Assembly: GCF_963676685.1 (NCBI RefSeq)
Contig: NC_092350.1
Coordinates: 37,662,873 to 37,726,872, forward strand
Reading direction: 5' to 3'
Length of the DNA stretch: 64,000 nucleotides
Origin: Mytilus edulis
Lineage: Eukaryota; Mollusca; Bivalvia; Mytilida; Mytilidae
Positions 26,401 to 35,239 of the stretch are shown in pieces. Both the position numbers and the translations under genes were made by a program. Position 1 is the stretch's first letter. Each line of letters opens with the position of its first letter. A model generated the notes under the pieces. The model was not told the origin of the DNA, searched no databases, and saw only the letters and a list, made by a program, of their open reading frames with translations.

Positions 26401-27212
26401 TGGTTTCTGAATTTTCACCAGAAATCAGAGATGTTCTGAATGCTGCTCAATCTAACAGAAATAATCTAACAGATGTTATTAGTTTTTTTCAGTATCTGGT
26501 ATCAAGAGTTGATGAAATTAAACAGCTAAATAAGCCAGCAGCTCCAGCAAATCCACAGCATGGTTCTTATAATCCAACAAAAAATGGGGTGGCATACTAT
26601 TTTACACCATCTGGAGAGAAACAACGAGACTTGCCAAAGTATACAATGAATGAAAAAGCCCATTCGAAAAATTATGACGATCTTCCTGCAAGAACCAATG
26701 AACAGTGCAATAAGATTTATCCTGAGGTTTCCCGGAAAGGCACAACATATTTGTTTTTATGGTTTGACCCGAAACATTATGGTCATTGCTATGGATTTCA
26801 CATTATTCCTGGTTCCGAGGGAAGAAAAGATCCCTTCACATCTGCCTACTGTTATCTGGAAGAGGCACCAGAAGAAGTTTTTTATGATTTTTCTTGTCAG
26901 TTAGAAGAGTATTGTTTGAATAGAGAACCTGGATTCTGGGAAAATACGCGATTCTGGCATGATCTGTTTCATGGATATTCTCACAAGTGTCCTTATTGTT
27001 ACAAATCACAGAGACTTGCTCCTTTACAAGGACTTAATACTGAAATATGTGAACAGTTCAATTCTTTTATACAGAAAATTAAATATTCTGCTAGATCCAT
27101 GACACTAGAGAAATTCTGTTTTTATTTACAGTTTATGATTTACCACTGGTGTGAAAGGAAACGGGAAGCTTTTGAAAAAAGATGTGGTATTGCAGCTGCA
27201 TATCTTGCCTAG
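17404..27212 (+). CDS. Nine-exon KDZ/HMGXB3-like transposase gene
   Basis: Predicted exons: 17404-17421, 19906-19984, 20290-20553, 21044-21199, 21830-22028, 22546-23836, 24277-24495, 24999-25094, 25602-27212. Every intron starts GT and ends AG (six donors are GTAAG-type), and all eight junctions keep one open frame: 3,933 nt, 1310 residues. The start is the ATG of a six-codon first exon, with a purine at -3 and a perfect GTAAGT donor. Parts in order: a Cys-containing N-terminal region (exons 2-5), a SWIM-like cluster C479, C481, C508, H510, a second cluster C587, C592, C598, C613, H615, an acidic linker (about 635-665), Cys clusters at about 780-787 and 871-874, then an RNase H-like transposase region with candidate D884, D1203, E1255. 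The overall pattern resembles KDZ transposases and the related C-terminus of HMGXB3-type proteins. Inferred role: mobilising the surrounding 37.6-kb element. Exon 1 is the least certain part. Confidence 0.75.
18178..18235 (+). repeat. SINE 3'-tail fragment
   Basis: GCGAAAGCAAATTTACAGAT, then CTAACATTGTTGGGTTGATG and TTTAGACGAGTTGTATATAC. The same tail occurs, interrupted, in the tRNA-derived SINE at 18508-18885. Confidence 0.7.
18508..18885 (+). repeat. tRNA-derived SINE, interrupted
   Basis: A tRNA-like head has an A-box (TGGTCTAGTGG, about 18515) and a B-box (GGGTTCAAATCCC, about 18580), the RNA polymerase III internal promoter elements. The body continues into GATCTAACATTGTTGGGTTG. After GATG (18655) the tail breaks and resumes with TTTAGACGAGTTGTATA at 18865, so about 209 bp have been inserted. 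It lies in intron 1 of the transposase gene. The head does not fold as a complete modern tRNA, so it is a SINE and not a tRNA gene. Confidence 0.75.
18656..18864 (+). other. 209-bp insert in the SINE with a GC-richer open frame
   Basis: The insert has a 60-codon open stretch (in frame from 18703) and three CGCTGCG repeats (CTGCGGGATC twice). Its base composition is clearly less AT-rich than its surroundings. Residue use (charged, few Phe/Ile runs) looks protein-like, but I recognise no domain. It may be a captured exon or processed fragment; I cannot tell. Confidence 0.4.
19415..19600. repeat. Hairpin repeat in intron 1
   Basis: Inverted arms 19458-19477 and 19483-19502 (ACCAATATCAACCCTCGGGC and its near complement) around a CTAAA loop, flanked by direct repeats of ATGGYAAAATCCGTATC at about 19418 and 19533. 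Probably a small foldback element. Confidence 0.55.
22546..23836 (+). CDS. Transposase exon 6: SWIM-like zinc cluster and acidic linker
   Basis: The largest internal exon (residues 239-669), bounded by TTTTTAG and CAG/GTATAT. It contains CxC (479, 481), 26 residues, then CxH (508, 510), the SWIM spacing pattern, and downstream C587-x4-C592-x5-C598-x14-C613-x-H615, a second likely metal site. A basic stretch (RTRRK) sits near residue 390. The end is strongly acidic, with runs of Asp. SWIM-type fingers precede the catalytic part in several eukaryotic DNA transposases and probably bind DNA or protein. The open frame extends upstream into the intron to 22472, but the splice acceptor and frame match with exon 5 place the start at 22546. 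Confidence 0.8.
23868..23990 (-). repeat. GATGTGG-family repeat in intron 6
   Basis: GGAGATGTGGTATGAGTTCC, AATGAGACAACTCTCCATCG, then ACCTTCAATACGGAGCCTTG. Belongs to the second subfamily; starts about 30 bp after the exon 6 donor. Confidence 0.75.
24551..24770. repeat. 220-bp MITE-like element in intron 7
   Basis: Perfect 14-bp inverted ends ACTGTAAACCAACT (24551-24564) and AGTTGGTTTACAGT (24757-24770) enclose an AT-rich body with TTTCGCG-type motifs. No coding. It lies 56 bp after the exon 7 donor. Confidence 0.7.
24903..24973. repeat. Triple 23-bp tandem repeat
   Basis: TTTTATATCAGAATATTGTA repeated three times just upstream of the exon 8 acceptor. The 69-residue minus-strand frame across it is repeat-derived. 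Confidence 0.7.
25602..27212 (+). CDS. Transposase exon 9: KDZ-type catalytic domain
   Basis: Terminal exon, residues 775-1310. Cys triplet C780, C784, C787, then a CxxC (871, 874) just before ACDGTKIGI (D884). The second Asp candidate is in FYDFSC (D1203). An H1227-x3-H1231-x3-H1235-x-C1237-x2-C1240 cluster follows, and E1255 lies in NTEICEQFNS. This order (Asp in a CDGT block, Asp in YDxxC, His/Cys cluster, Glu in a TExxEQ block) is that of the KDZ/HMGXB3-like family. No stop or frameshift interrupts it, so the domain may be functional. AATAAA at 27284-27289 could end a short transcript; another, at 30275-30280, lies before a GT-rich stretch. Confidence 0.8.
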   Translation, partial: VRDRECLAGCPGCLVKYSGAINSLHFLSKETAAGDEIGWDFIDHALNTHVTFSAFCKIMSNKYSRIYSSAKFMSVQTFISWWFSWSSKFKIDFRKQCYICKSNPKFLACDGTKIGISFRQSNVKPIETPEPTAELIDPCHRRNDRAFLRFRADLPNENENIRKCRDHLAYLARKRLGLTGANDIMNFQTETDRTEILINTVDEKCKDIIRRFYCNEYPDVLMKKLSIIFKGLSSNHSLSAFIPFRYTELFISILDEIKNGDCSRLNLVSEFSPEIRDVLNAAQSNRNNLTDVISFFQYLVSRVDEIKQLNKPAAPANPQHGSYNPTKNGVAYYFTPSGEKQRDLPKYTMNEKAHSKNYDDLPARTNEQCNKIYPEVSRKGTTYLFLWFDPKHYGHCYGFHIIPGSEGRKDPFTSAYCYLEEAPEEVFYDFSCQLEEYCLNREPGFWENTRFWHDLFHGYSHKCPYCYKSQRLAPLQGLNTEICEQFNSFIQKIKYSARSMTLEKFCFYLQFMIYHWCERKREAFEKRCGIAAAYLA

Positions 27213-27624
27213 AAAAATATTTGGTTGCGTCTTCTTTATTATTACCATTCATTGACAGAAAAAGTTTGTATAGTTATTTTTCGAATAAAAGGAAAAGACT
27301 TCTGCAATTGCAGTGTAATAGCGCTGTACAAGTCTGTAAATTATCTTTAAGAAAGATTTATTTCAATTTTTTTTTTGGTTCATTTAACTTTTTAACTAAA
27401 ACATAAATTAGTTATTGTTTTTTGTGTACTCATATTCTTTATTTCTTCAGTCATTTGTTTTAACCCTGTTTTTTTCATCAATATTGTCACTTAGATAATC
27501 AAAATAACTGTACAAACTAATTTGCTTTGAACTCTGATTAGCTGGTAATAAAGGTGCTTTGTCTATAGTGTTATTTCAAGAGACTTATAATGGATACTTT
27601 CATTGTATAATTTGGCAAGTCCAG

Positions 27625-28717
27625 AACAGTTCAAAGATGCTAGCGGTAAGTATTCTCTACATTTATATTTTTCAAAGCCAAAGTCTTTATGTTAAGTCAA
27701 TGAGGTTATTTATATAATACCAGTCTCAGGCATAACAAAAGGATTGGTATTTGCTTCACACATTTGTTAGGGCTAGTAAGGAAAACAATGCAATGTCTAG
27801 TTCGTTCTCAAGGATGATTTTTAATGATCAGGTTGTCATTAAAAAAGAGGTGACAATAAAACAGAGTCAAGACAACTTATCTTCAAGCTTATTGAAGCCA
27901 AATTATATTTTTGAGATTCATTATTGCTTTCAATCGTAGAGGTAGCTTCAGAGAAAATATTTTTATTTTATATGTTTTTCTGCTCCTTTGTTCTATATTC
28001 CAGGGACACCTAATATGGAAAGAAAAGTAACCACAGTGCCTTCTGTGTTTAAGGTAAATACTCTTATATGCAAGCTAGTATCCAAAAAGAATATGTTTCT
28101 ACTGTATTCTTTTTTTAACAATTGTACAATGTCTATGATTTCAGAGCCCTTATATCAAAATTAATTGATATGAATCAGTTATGATTTGGGGCTTGATGTT
28201 TTCAGATTTTGAAATTTAAGCATTTTATGTAATTTTATAACATTCTCAACTTTTAGAGTTTACTCAAGATTCTGTTTTAGACCCGATTGGCTTTGATATG
28301 TTAGTGTTATTTTTTATATGTTGATTTCGGTTAAAAATATTTTCATAGCACATTAATAGTATATTCAGTTAATTGGCAAGTCACTAAAGAACACCGAATA
28401 GAATTCATGGCAATTGATTTTCAAAAAAGAATCTTCAACATTTTCTTCTGTTTCTGTTATTAACAAATTTTTGTGATTGTTCAATACACAACTGCTCAAT
28501 ATTTGTTTTTTGTTCTGTCATTGATCATATATAAAAAAGATGTTTTATGATTGCCAATGAGACAACTCTCCACAAGAGACCAAAGGACACAAAAAATAAC
28601 AACTATAGATCACCAAAGTCTATACTGCATAGGCATATAATTAGAAAAAAAATTGATGTCCTTATTTCTTTTCAGAAAGTGCAGACCGAAAGAAGACAGG
28701 GAAGGACAATGGTGTAA
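27625..28717 (+). CDS. Possible alternative 3' exons of the transposase gene
   Basis: Three short segments with splice signals keep the frame if a donor at 27187 (TGTG/GTATTG) replaces the normal read-through: 27625-27645 (after TCCAG, donor GTAAGT), 28004-28053 (after TTCCAG, donor GTAAAT) and 28676-28717 (after TTTTCAG, ending at a TAA). This would swap the last eight residues for about 38 others. Frame agreement over three junctions is suggestive, but the exons are tiny; treat as tentative. Confidence 0.3.
28530..28622 (-). repeat. GATGTGG-family repeat fragment
   Basis: AAAAAAGATGTTTTATGATTG, CCAATGAGACAACTC, CACAAGAGACCAAAGGACAC, then AACAACTATAGATCACC. Confidence 0.7.
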
Positions 28718-30590
28718 AACCAGATGGAATTCATTTACAATTCTTGTAATCTTTTTTGGCTCTTTTGTAATTGATTAGCTACATGCAGTTTATAGTATTT
28801 TCTAAAATTATTCCAATGTAAGAGTTTATTTGGGTAGGAAAAAATCTTGATAACCTTATGATATGTATCAAATTAAGCAATTCTTTCCTACCCTCACACA
28901 TCTCTAATAGCCCATTTTTATCATTTTTGGCAAAATTATATTTTACATATTTTAATAGTTGTAAAGTCTATTGTTTAAAATTGTTCATTGTTAATGTATT
29001 TTATATTATTTTTTTAAATAGTCCATTCTAAACTCAAACTACTTAATTGGTAGTTAGAATTATATTAATGTTGACTTATAACTATTGTTAGTTTTTATAA
29101 TTTGATTTAAATATTTGATTTTTTTTTCATTTCCATTTTGAATATTTGATGGTAACTAGTTATCTGTATGCTTTAATAATTTTGTTGTATCATGTATTCA
29201 ATTATGAAAAGTTTGTTCTGTTTTGTGTAAAGTTTGATTTAAATGTCTGATACAAAAACATTTCCCCTTTTCTGTGACATATGTTAGGTATCTTGAGAAG
29301 CAATCATGTATGTTCAGAACCAAAACTTTGGTTAATATTAACCTAGCTTTAATATTGTTTTATACTATTCCACACTTTTGAAAATATACAATTGAGATTC
29401 AAAACAATTGCAATATGGATACATGTTTCTGATATAGTTGTACATGTTGTAATTAGGTACCCTGCATTCAACAATAGGAAAGGCAGACATACAACAAAGT
29501 TTTTAATCATTGAAACAAAGAATTATGTGAAAACTAACAGTCATCAGTCTCAAGTATTTGCATTCTTTTTAATATTTTATTATTCCTATTTGTGCAAACT
29601 AAAACTATTCCTTTAGATTATGTCTGTCACATTGGCTACATAGAAGATTTTATTACCCCCAATAGACTTTATTACTTTGGTCTGTCTGGTATGCAAAATG
29701 ACTTTTACTTTGATTCAACACAAACTTGCACCAACTAATGTAACACTTATCTTTATCCATCTTCTTAGATATTTAAATTTTATGTAATTTCATTATGTAG
29801 TGCATATTCTAGATTTTTTTTGTGTGTGTAAATCTTTTTACTTTATTGTGTAAATATTTATAGATTACAAAGTGGGAACTTTTTACTTTTTACAGTCTGT
29901 TTTCATTGATTCCTTATTTTCCTTTTTGGACAGTGATGTTTCTTTGATCCATTCTTAAGATGTGTATTTTCCTGAATCTTTTCCAAATATATCTAGTTAT
30001 CTGTTATGAAAGGGAAAATGAAATTCGCAGATGTATTAATTTTCTTGCAAAGATATCATCGTTAGATGAGTCAAAGGTATCACAGTCTGGAAACCCTTTG
30101 TATCATATAGTTTTACCTGAGGGAGGTATATAATAATAATATCGTAAGATTGTTGTTCCCTTGAAGATGTATGACGTATGATTATACTTTATTTTCTAGA
30201 TCAAATTGGTATTTGCCAAATAATGTTATCCGATTATATGCTTTGTATAAATAACTTTTCAATTTATTGTTCTTAATAAAGCCATTATTGATTATTAAAA
30301 AATAAGTTGTTTGTCTTTTTATCATCTTAAAAAAATTAAACAGCTTATAGAGCCACTGTATGAGGAATAATGATTATAGGACAAGTATAACTTGAAGAAT
30401 CAGCAATAAATAGAAGCTGCATTGGTACTAATATGTACATGATGGTATATTCTCCTTTAAGACTTTACAAAGTAATTACTGTGTCTTGCTAATATCTAGT
30501 TTGAATTAACAGAACAAATGGAAATGTTTATTAGAAAAGGTAAACATGTCCACTGGGTCTATTTTGTGGTTACATACGTTTTTATGCCCT
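28718..30590 (+). other. AT-rich stretch, possible long 3' UTR
   Basis: No gene and no recognised repeat over almost 2 kb, unusual in this window. AATAAA at 30275-30280, followed by an A-rich run and GTTGTTTGTC, is a reasonable polyadenylation site. Short frames here show no domain. Confidence 0.35.
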
Positions 30591-30892
30591 TTTAAAGTCA
30601 AATGAAGGTGCATACTGTATGTGTAACATACTTCAAATTCAGGTAATTTAAAAAACAAACAAAAAACAAACATACTATTATGGTATTTGAAGCAAAAGTA
30701 TGTTGGGAAATAGTAGACATGGTAAAGTTATACTTACCCAACCACACTTCTTTGATAAAGGCTTCACTGCAGTTGGATGAATCAAAATACAATTTGAAGA
30801 AGGAGAAAGATGAATATCAAATTGATGGAAACAGAATAGTTATAATTAACTACATAAAAGCATATTAGATACAATAAGAAAGTTGTGTATAT

Positions 30893-31575
30893 ACATAAAA
30901 TTGAGAATGGAAATAGGGAATGTGTCAAAGAGGCAACAACCTGACAATAGAAAAAACAACAACAGAAGGCCACCAACAAGTCTTCAATGTAGTGATAAAT
31001 TCCCGCACCCGGAAGCGTCCTTCACCCAGCCCCTAAACTAAAATATACCAGTTCAGTGATAATGAACGCCATACTAATTTCCAAATTGTACACAAGAAAC
31101 TAAAATTAAAATAATACAAGACTAACAAAGGCCACAGGCTCCTGACTTGGGACAGGCGCAAAAATGTGGCGGAGTTGAACATGTATGTGAGATCTCAACC
31201 CTCCCCTATACCTCTAGCCAATGTAGAAAAGTAAACGCATAACAATACGCACATTAAAATGCAGTTCAAGAGAAGTTGGAGTCTGATGTCAGAAGATGTA
31301 ACCAAAGAAAATAAACAAAATGACAATAATACATAAATAACAACAGACTACTAGCAGTTAACTGACATGCCAGCTCAAGACTGAAAGATTAAGATTTCAT
31401 CATATGAACATCAGGCATAATCCTTCCCATTAAGGGTTTAGTTTCATACCATCATAACATGTATGAGAAGAACATAACCCATGTCATGCCAACAACTGGT
31501 TTTTGAATTAATGTGTTTAGTTCCAATGCAAAGACTCTATATTTGCATCAATATTAACGCCAAAAATATATAGTT
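30893..31575 (-). repeat. Long mussel-type dispersed repeat, reverse copy
   Basis: Starts GAATGGAAATAGGGAATGTG and carries GGCTCCTGACTTGGGACAGG, GAACATGTATGTGAGATCTC and CAACCCTCCCCTATACCTC. These are the complement of blocks at 1990-2100. It ends near ACAACTGGTTTTTGAATTAA. Confidence 0.7.
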
Positions 31576-31578
31576 ATA

Positions 31579-31685
31579 AGAAGATGTGGTATGAGTGCCA
31601 ATGAGACAACTCTCCATCAAAGTCACAGTTTGTAAAAGTAAACCATTATAGGTCTACAGTCTTCAACAGAGAGCCATTTGTGACA
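31579..31685 (-). repeat. GATGTGG-family repeat
   Basis: AAGAAGATGTGGTATGAGTG, CCAATGAGACAACTCTCC, then GTAAACCATTATAGGTCTAC. Second subfamily. Confidence 0.75.
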
Positions 31686-31825
31686 TTGCAAAGTTCTGAT
31701 ATCTGATAGTAACAATTTGTCAAATATAGTATTGAGAAACATCAAGGACAAAGTTACCCCACCCCAAATGACATGGATTACAGGCAATTTATCAAATATG
31801 CATTTTACTCAAGATAGTTTAAATT

Positions 31826-32335
31826 ATGATATAATTGAGAATGGGAATGGGGATTGTGTCTAATTGGACATCACACTAAACTACAAAACATACAAATGGA
31901 TAAAAAAAAATAATACAAGAACAACTATGGACAGAGGCTGCACACATGCGACAGGTTTAAACATGTTTACTGAGATATCAACCCTATAAATGTAGCCCAA
32001 TGTAGAAAAAACGCACACACACAGTAAACCTCAAGTTGATAAGAAGTCGGATGTCAGAATAGGTAACAAAAGAAACTAAGCAAAATGACAATGATACATA
32101 AATTAACAAAGGGCTATTGACAGTTACTGACATGTTAGCTCCAGAGTTCTGTAAAACTGATAGAAAGATTATGTCTTCATCATGTGACAATCAACACGGT
32201 CTGTTAGGGGTTTAGTATCATACTGTCATACAATTTAAGACAAGAACACGACTCCCATGCATCGTTCCAACAACTGGTTTTTAGAATACATGTGTTTATT
32301 TCCGATGCAAAGACGCTATAAGCCTTTTTTGTGAT
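31826..32335 (-). repeat. Long dispersed repeat, second reverse copy
   Basis: Diverged and shortened copy of 30893-31575 (GAGAATGGGAATGGGGATTG, ACATGTTAGCTCCAG, AACAACTGGTTTTTAGAATA). Two copies in tandem separated by a GATGTGG repeat. Confidence 0.65.
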
Positions 32336-32367
32336 TCCTAGCTCTGTTTAACAACTAGACAGAAATA

Positions 32368-32704
32368 TTAACGTATATACACAAATCGAAATGTGCGGTT
32401 GGCCCTTCTCTCTAGTGGTTGCCACTGTAGAGTGTTTAGCATTGATGTTACACTGCTGGTTTGTTGGTAGCTATTCAATACAAACCGGGCCAGTTTTCTT
32501 TGCACACTTCCTAGTTTCTGTACGTTAAGGTTGGTAAACGGGCTCCAGACTGAACATGCTACTGGACTGAGCAATGTTCTGACAAGCGTTGTGTAGCATG
32601 CATCTTTTCTTTGTTGGTAACAGTGCTGAAGAATTCTTTGGATGAAGGCCCTGGTTGAACTAGCTTTTTTAGCTGTGCTCTCTATGTGTGAGAGACAGAG
32701 ATAA
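32368..32704 (-). pseudogene. LINE reverse transcriptase C-terminal fragment
   Basis: Read on the minus strand, about 110 codons match the region after the RT palm in non-LTR retrotransposons: a HIESTAKKASSTRAF block, then AYxxLVR-like CYTTLVRTLLSPVACSVWSP, then VQRKLARFV and SSVTSML..LQW.PLERR. No catalytic palm is present. The fragment is cut off on its upstream side exactly where the 50-bp minisatellite begins (about 32705). Family between CR1- and Jockey-like groups not decided. Confidence 0.75.
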
Positions 32705-35235
32705 ATGATTTACTTTTAGTAATTTATATGAAATAACAGCGTGTCAATCTATATTCCCTGTATCAATGAGTTTGATTAAGAAATAGCAGTGTGTCCTACA
32801 ATGTTCTATTGTATCAACGATTTTTTTTCTATACCAAAATTCAAGTAGCGCTAGTTTCGTCTGTATTCCCTCGTTTCTACTGTATCAATGATCTTTTATC
32901 TGAAAAAAAGCAGTGTGTCCCGCTTTATTCCCTGTTTCAATGATTTTTGTATAAGAAAAAGCATTGTGTACATCTATATTCCCCTGTATCAATGATTTTT
33001 CTATAAAATAGCGCTGTGTTCGTCTGTATTCCCCTGTATCAATGATTTTTATACGAAAAAGCAGTGTGTCTATCTATATTCCCTTGTATCAATGAGTTTT
33101 ATACGAAATAGCGCTGTGTTCGTCTGTATTCCCCCGTTTCTACAGCTAACATAATAAATAGCAGTGCGTCAGTCTATATTCATTCCCGCGTATCAACGAT
33201 CTTTAATATGAAAAAAACAGTGAGTCCGTCTATATTCCCCGGTATCAACGATCTTTTATATCAAAAAAGCAGTGTGTTTGTCTATATTCCCCTGTATCAA
33301 TGAGTTTTATAAGAAATAGCGCTGTGTTCGTCTGTATTCCCCCGTTTCTACAGCTAACATAATAAATAGCAGTGCGTCAGTCTATATTCATTCCCGCGTA
33401 TCAACGATCTTTAATATGGAAAAAAACAGTGAGTCCGTCTATATTCCCCTGTATCAACGATCTTTTATATCAAAAAAGCAGTGTGTTTGTCTATATTCCC
33501 CTGTATCAATGAGTTTTATAAGAAATAGCGCTGTGTTCGTCTGTATTCCCCCGTTTCTACAGCTAACATAAGAAATAGCAGTGCGTCAGTCTATATTCCC
33601 TTGTTTCTACGATCTTTTATCTGAAAAAAGCAGTGTGTCCGTCTATATTCCCCTGTATTATGAAAATGCAGTGTATCCGTCTATATTCCCATATATAAAT
33701 GAGTTTTATACGAAATAGCGCTGTGTTCGTCTGTATTCCCCCGTTTCTACAGCTAACATAAGAAATAGCAGTGCGTCAGTCTATATTCCCGTGTATCAAC
33801 GATCTTTTATATGAAAAAAACAGTGTGTCCGTCTATATTCCCCTGTATCAATGATTTTTATACGAAAAAGCAGTGTGTCTGTCTATATTCCCCTGTATCA
33901 ACGTTTATTATATGAAAAAAGCAGTGTGTTTGTCTATATTCCCCTGTATCAATAAGTTTTATAAGAAATAGCGCTGTGTTCGTCTGTATTCCCCCGTTTC
34001 TACAGCTAACATAAGAAATAGCAGTGCGTCAGTCTATATTCCCCTGTATCAACGATCTTTTATATGAAAAAAACAGTGTGTCCGTCTATATTCCCCTGTA
34101 TTAATGATTTTTATACGAAAAAGCAGTGTGGCTGTCTATATTCCCTTGTATCAATGATTTCTATAAGATATGGCGCTGTGTCCGTCTATATTTCCCTGTA
34201 TCAATGCTTTTTTATACGAAAAAGCAGTGTGTCTATCTATATTCCCTTGTATCAACGATCTTTTATATGAAAAAAACAGTGTGTCCGTCTATATTCCCCT
34301 GTATCAATGATTTTTATACGAAAAAGCAGTGTGTCTATCTATATTCCCTTGTATCAATGAGTTTTATACGAAATAGCGCTGTGTTCGTCTGTATTCCCCC
34401 GTTTCTACAGCTAACATAATAAATAGCAGTGCGTCAGTCTATATTCATTCCCATGTATCAACGATCTTTAATATGAAAAAACAGTGAGTCCGTCTGTATT
34501 CCCCTGTATCAATGATTTTTATACGAAAAAGCAGTGTGTCTGTCTATATTCCCCTGTATCAACGATCTTTTATATCAAAAAAGCAGTGTGTTTGTCTATA
34601 TTCCCCTGTATCAATGAGTTTTATAAGAGTTAGCGCTGTGTTCGTCTGTATTCCCCCGTTTCTACAGTTAACATAAGAAATAGCAGTGCGTCAGTCTATA
34701 TTCCCCTGTATCAACGATCTTTTATATGAAAAAAAACAGTGTGTCCGTCTATATTCCCCATGTATCAATGATTTTTATACGAAAAAGCAGTGTCTGTCTG
34801 TATTCCCTAGTTGTATCAATTATTTTTATACGAAAAAGCAGTGTGGCTGTCTGTATTCCCTTGTATCAATGATTTCTATAAGATATAGCGCTGTGTCCGT
34901 CTATATTTCCCTGTATCAATGCGTTTTTATACGAAAAAGCAGTGTGTCTATCTATATTCCCTTGTATCAACGATCTTTTATATGAAAAAATCAGTGTGTC
35001 CGTCTATATTCCCCTGTATCAATGATTTTTATACGAAAAAGCAGTGTGTCTATCTATACTCCCTTGTATCAATGATTTTTATAAGAAATAGCGCTGTGTC
35101 CGTCTATATTTCCCTGTATTAATGCGTTTTATATGAAATAGCGCTAGGTCCGTCTGTATTCCCCCGTTTCTTTTTTATAAGGAATAGGAGTGTGTACGTC
35201 TACATTCCCTTGTAACAACGATTTTTTTTTTACGA
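32705..35235. repeat. 50-bp minisatellite array A
   Basis: About 2.5 kb of a roughly 50-bp unit of the form CAGTGTGTCCGTCTATATTC, CCCTGTATCAATGA, TTTTATACGAAAAAG, near 50 copies. A variant pair (GCGCTGTGTTCGTCTG..CCCCCGTTTCTACAG, then AACATAAGAAATAGCAGTGC) recurs every 210 bp at 33112, 33322 and 33532, so there is higher-order structure. The open frames at 34064-35122 are simply translations of the array. Confidence 0.9.
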
Positions 35236-35239
35236 AAAA

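Noticed and set aside
25705-26904. Overlapping plus-strand frames (25705-26007, 26650-26904)
   Set aside because: Shadows of the transposase exon 9 in another frame.
30680-30868. 62-residue plus-strand frame downstream of the transposase gene
   Set aside because: No acceptor or donor in matching phase, an antisense frame covers the same bases, and residue use is AT-driven.
34064-35122. Several Cys/Tyr-rich repeated open frames suggesting a repetitive peptide
   Set aside because: They are translations of the 50-bp minisatellite; the unit length is not a multiple of three in many copies, so the frame shifts repeatedly.
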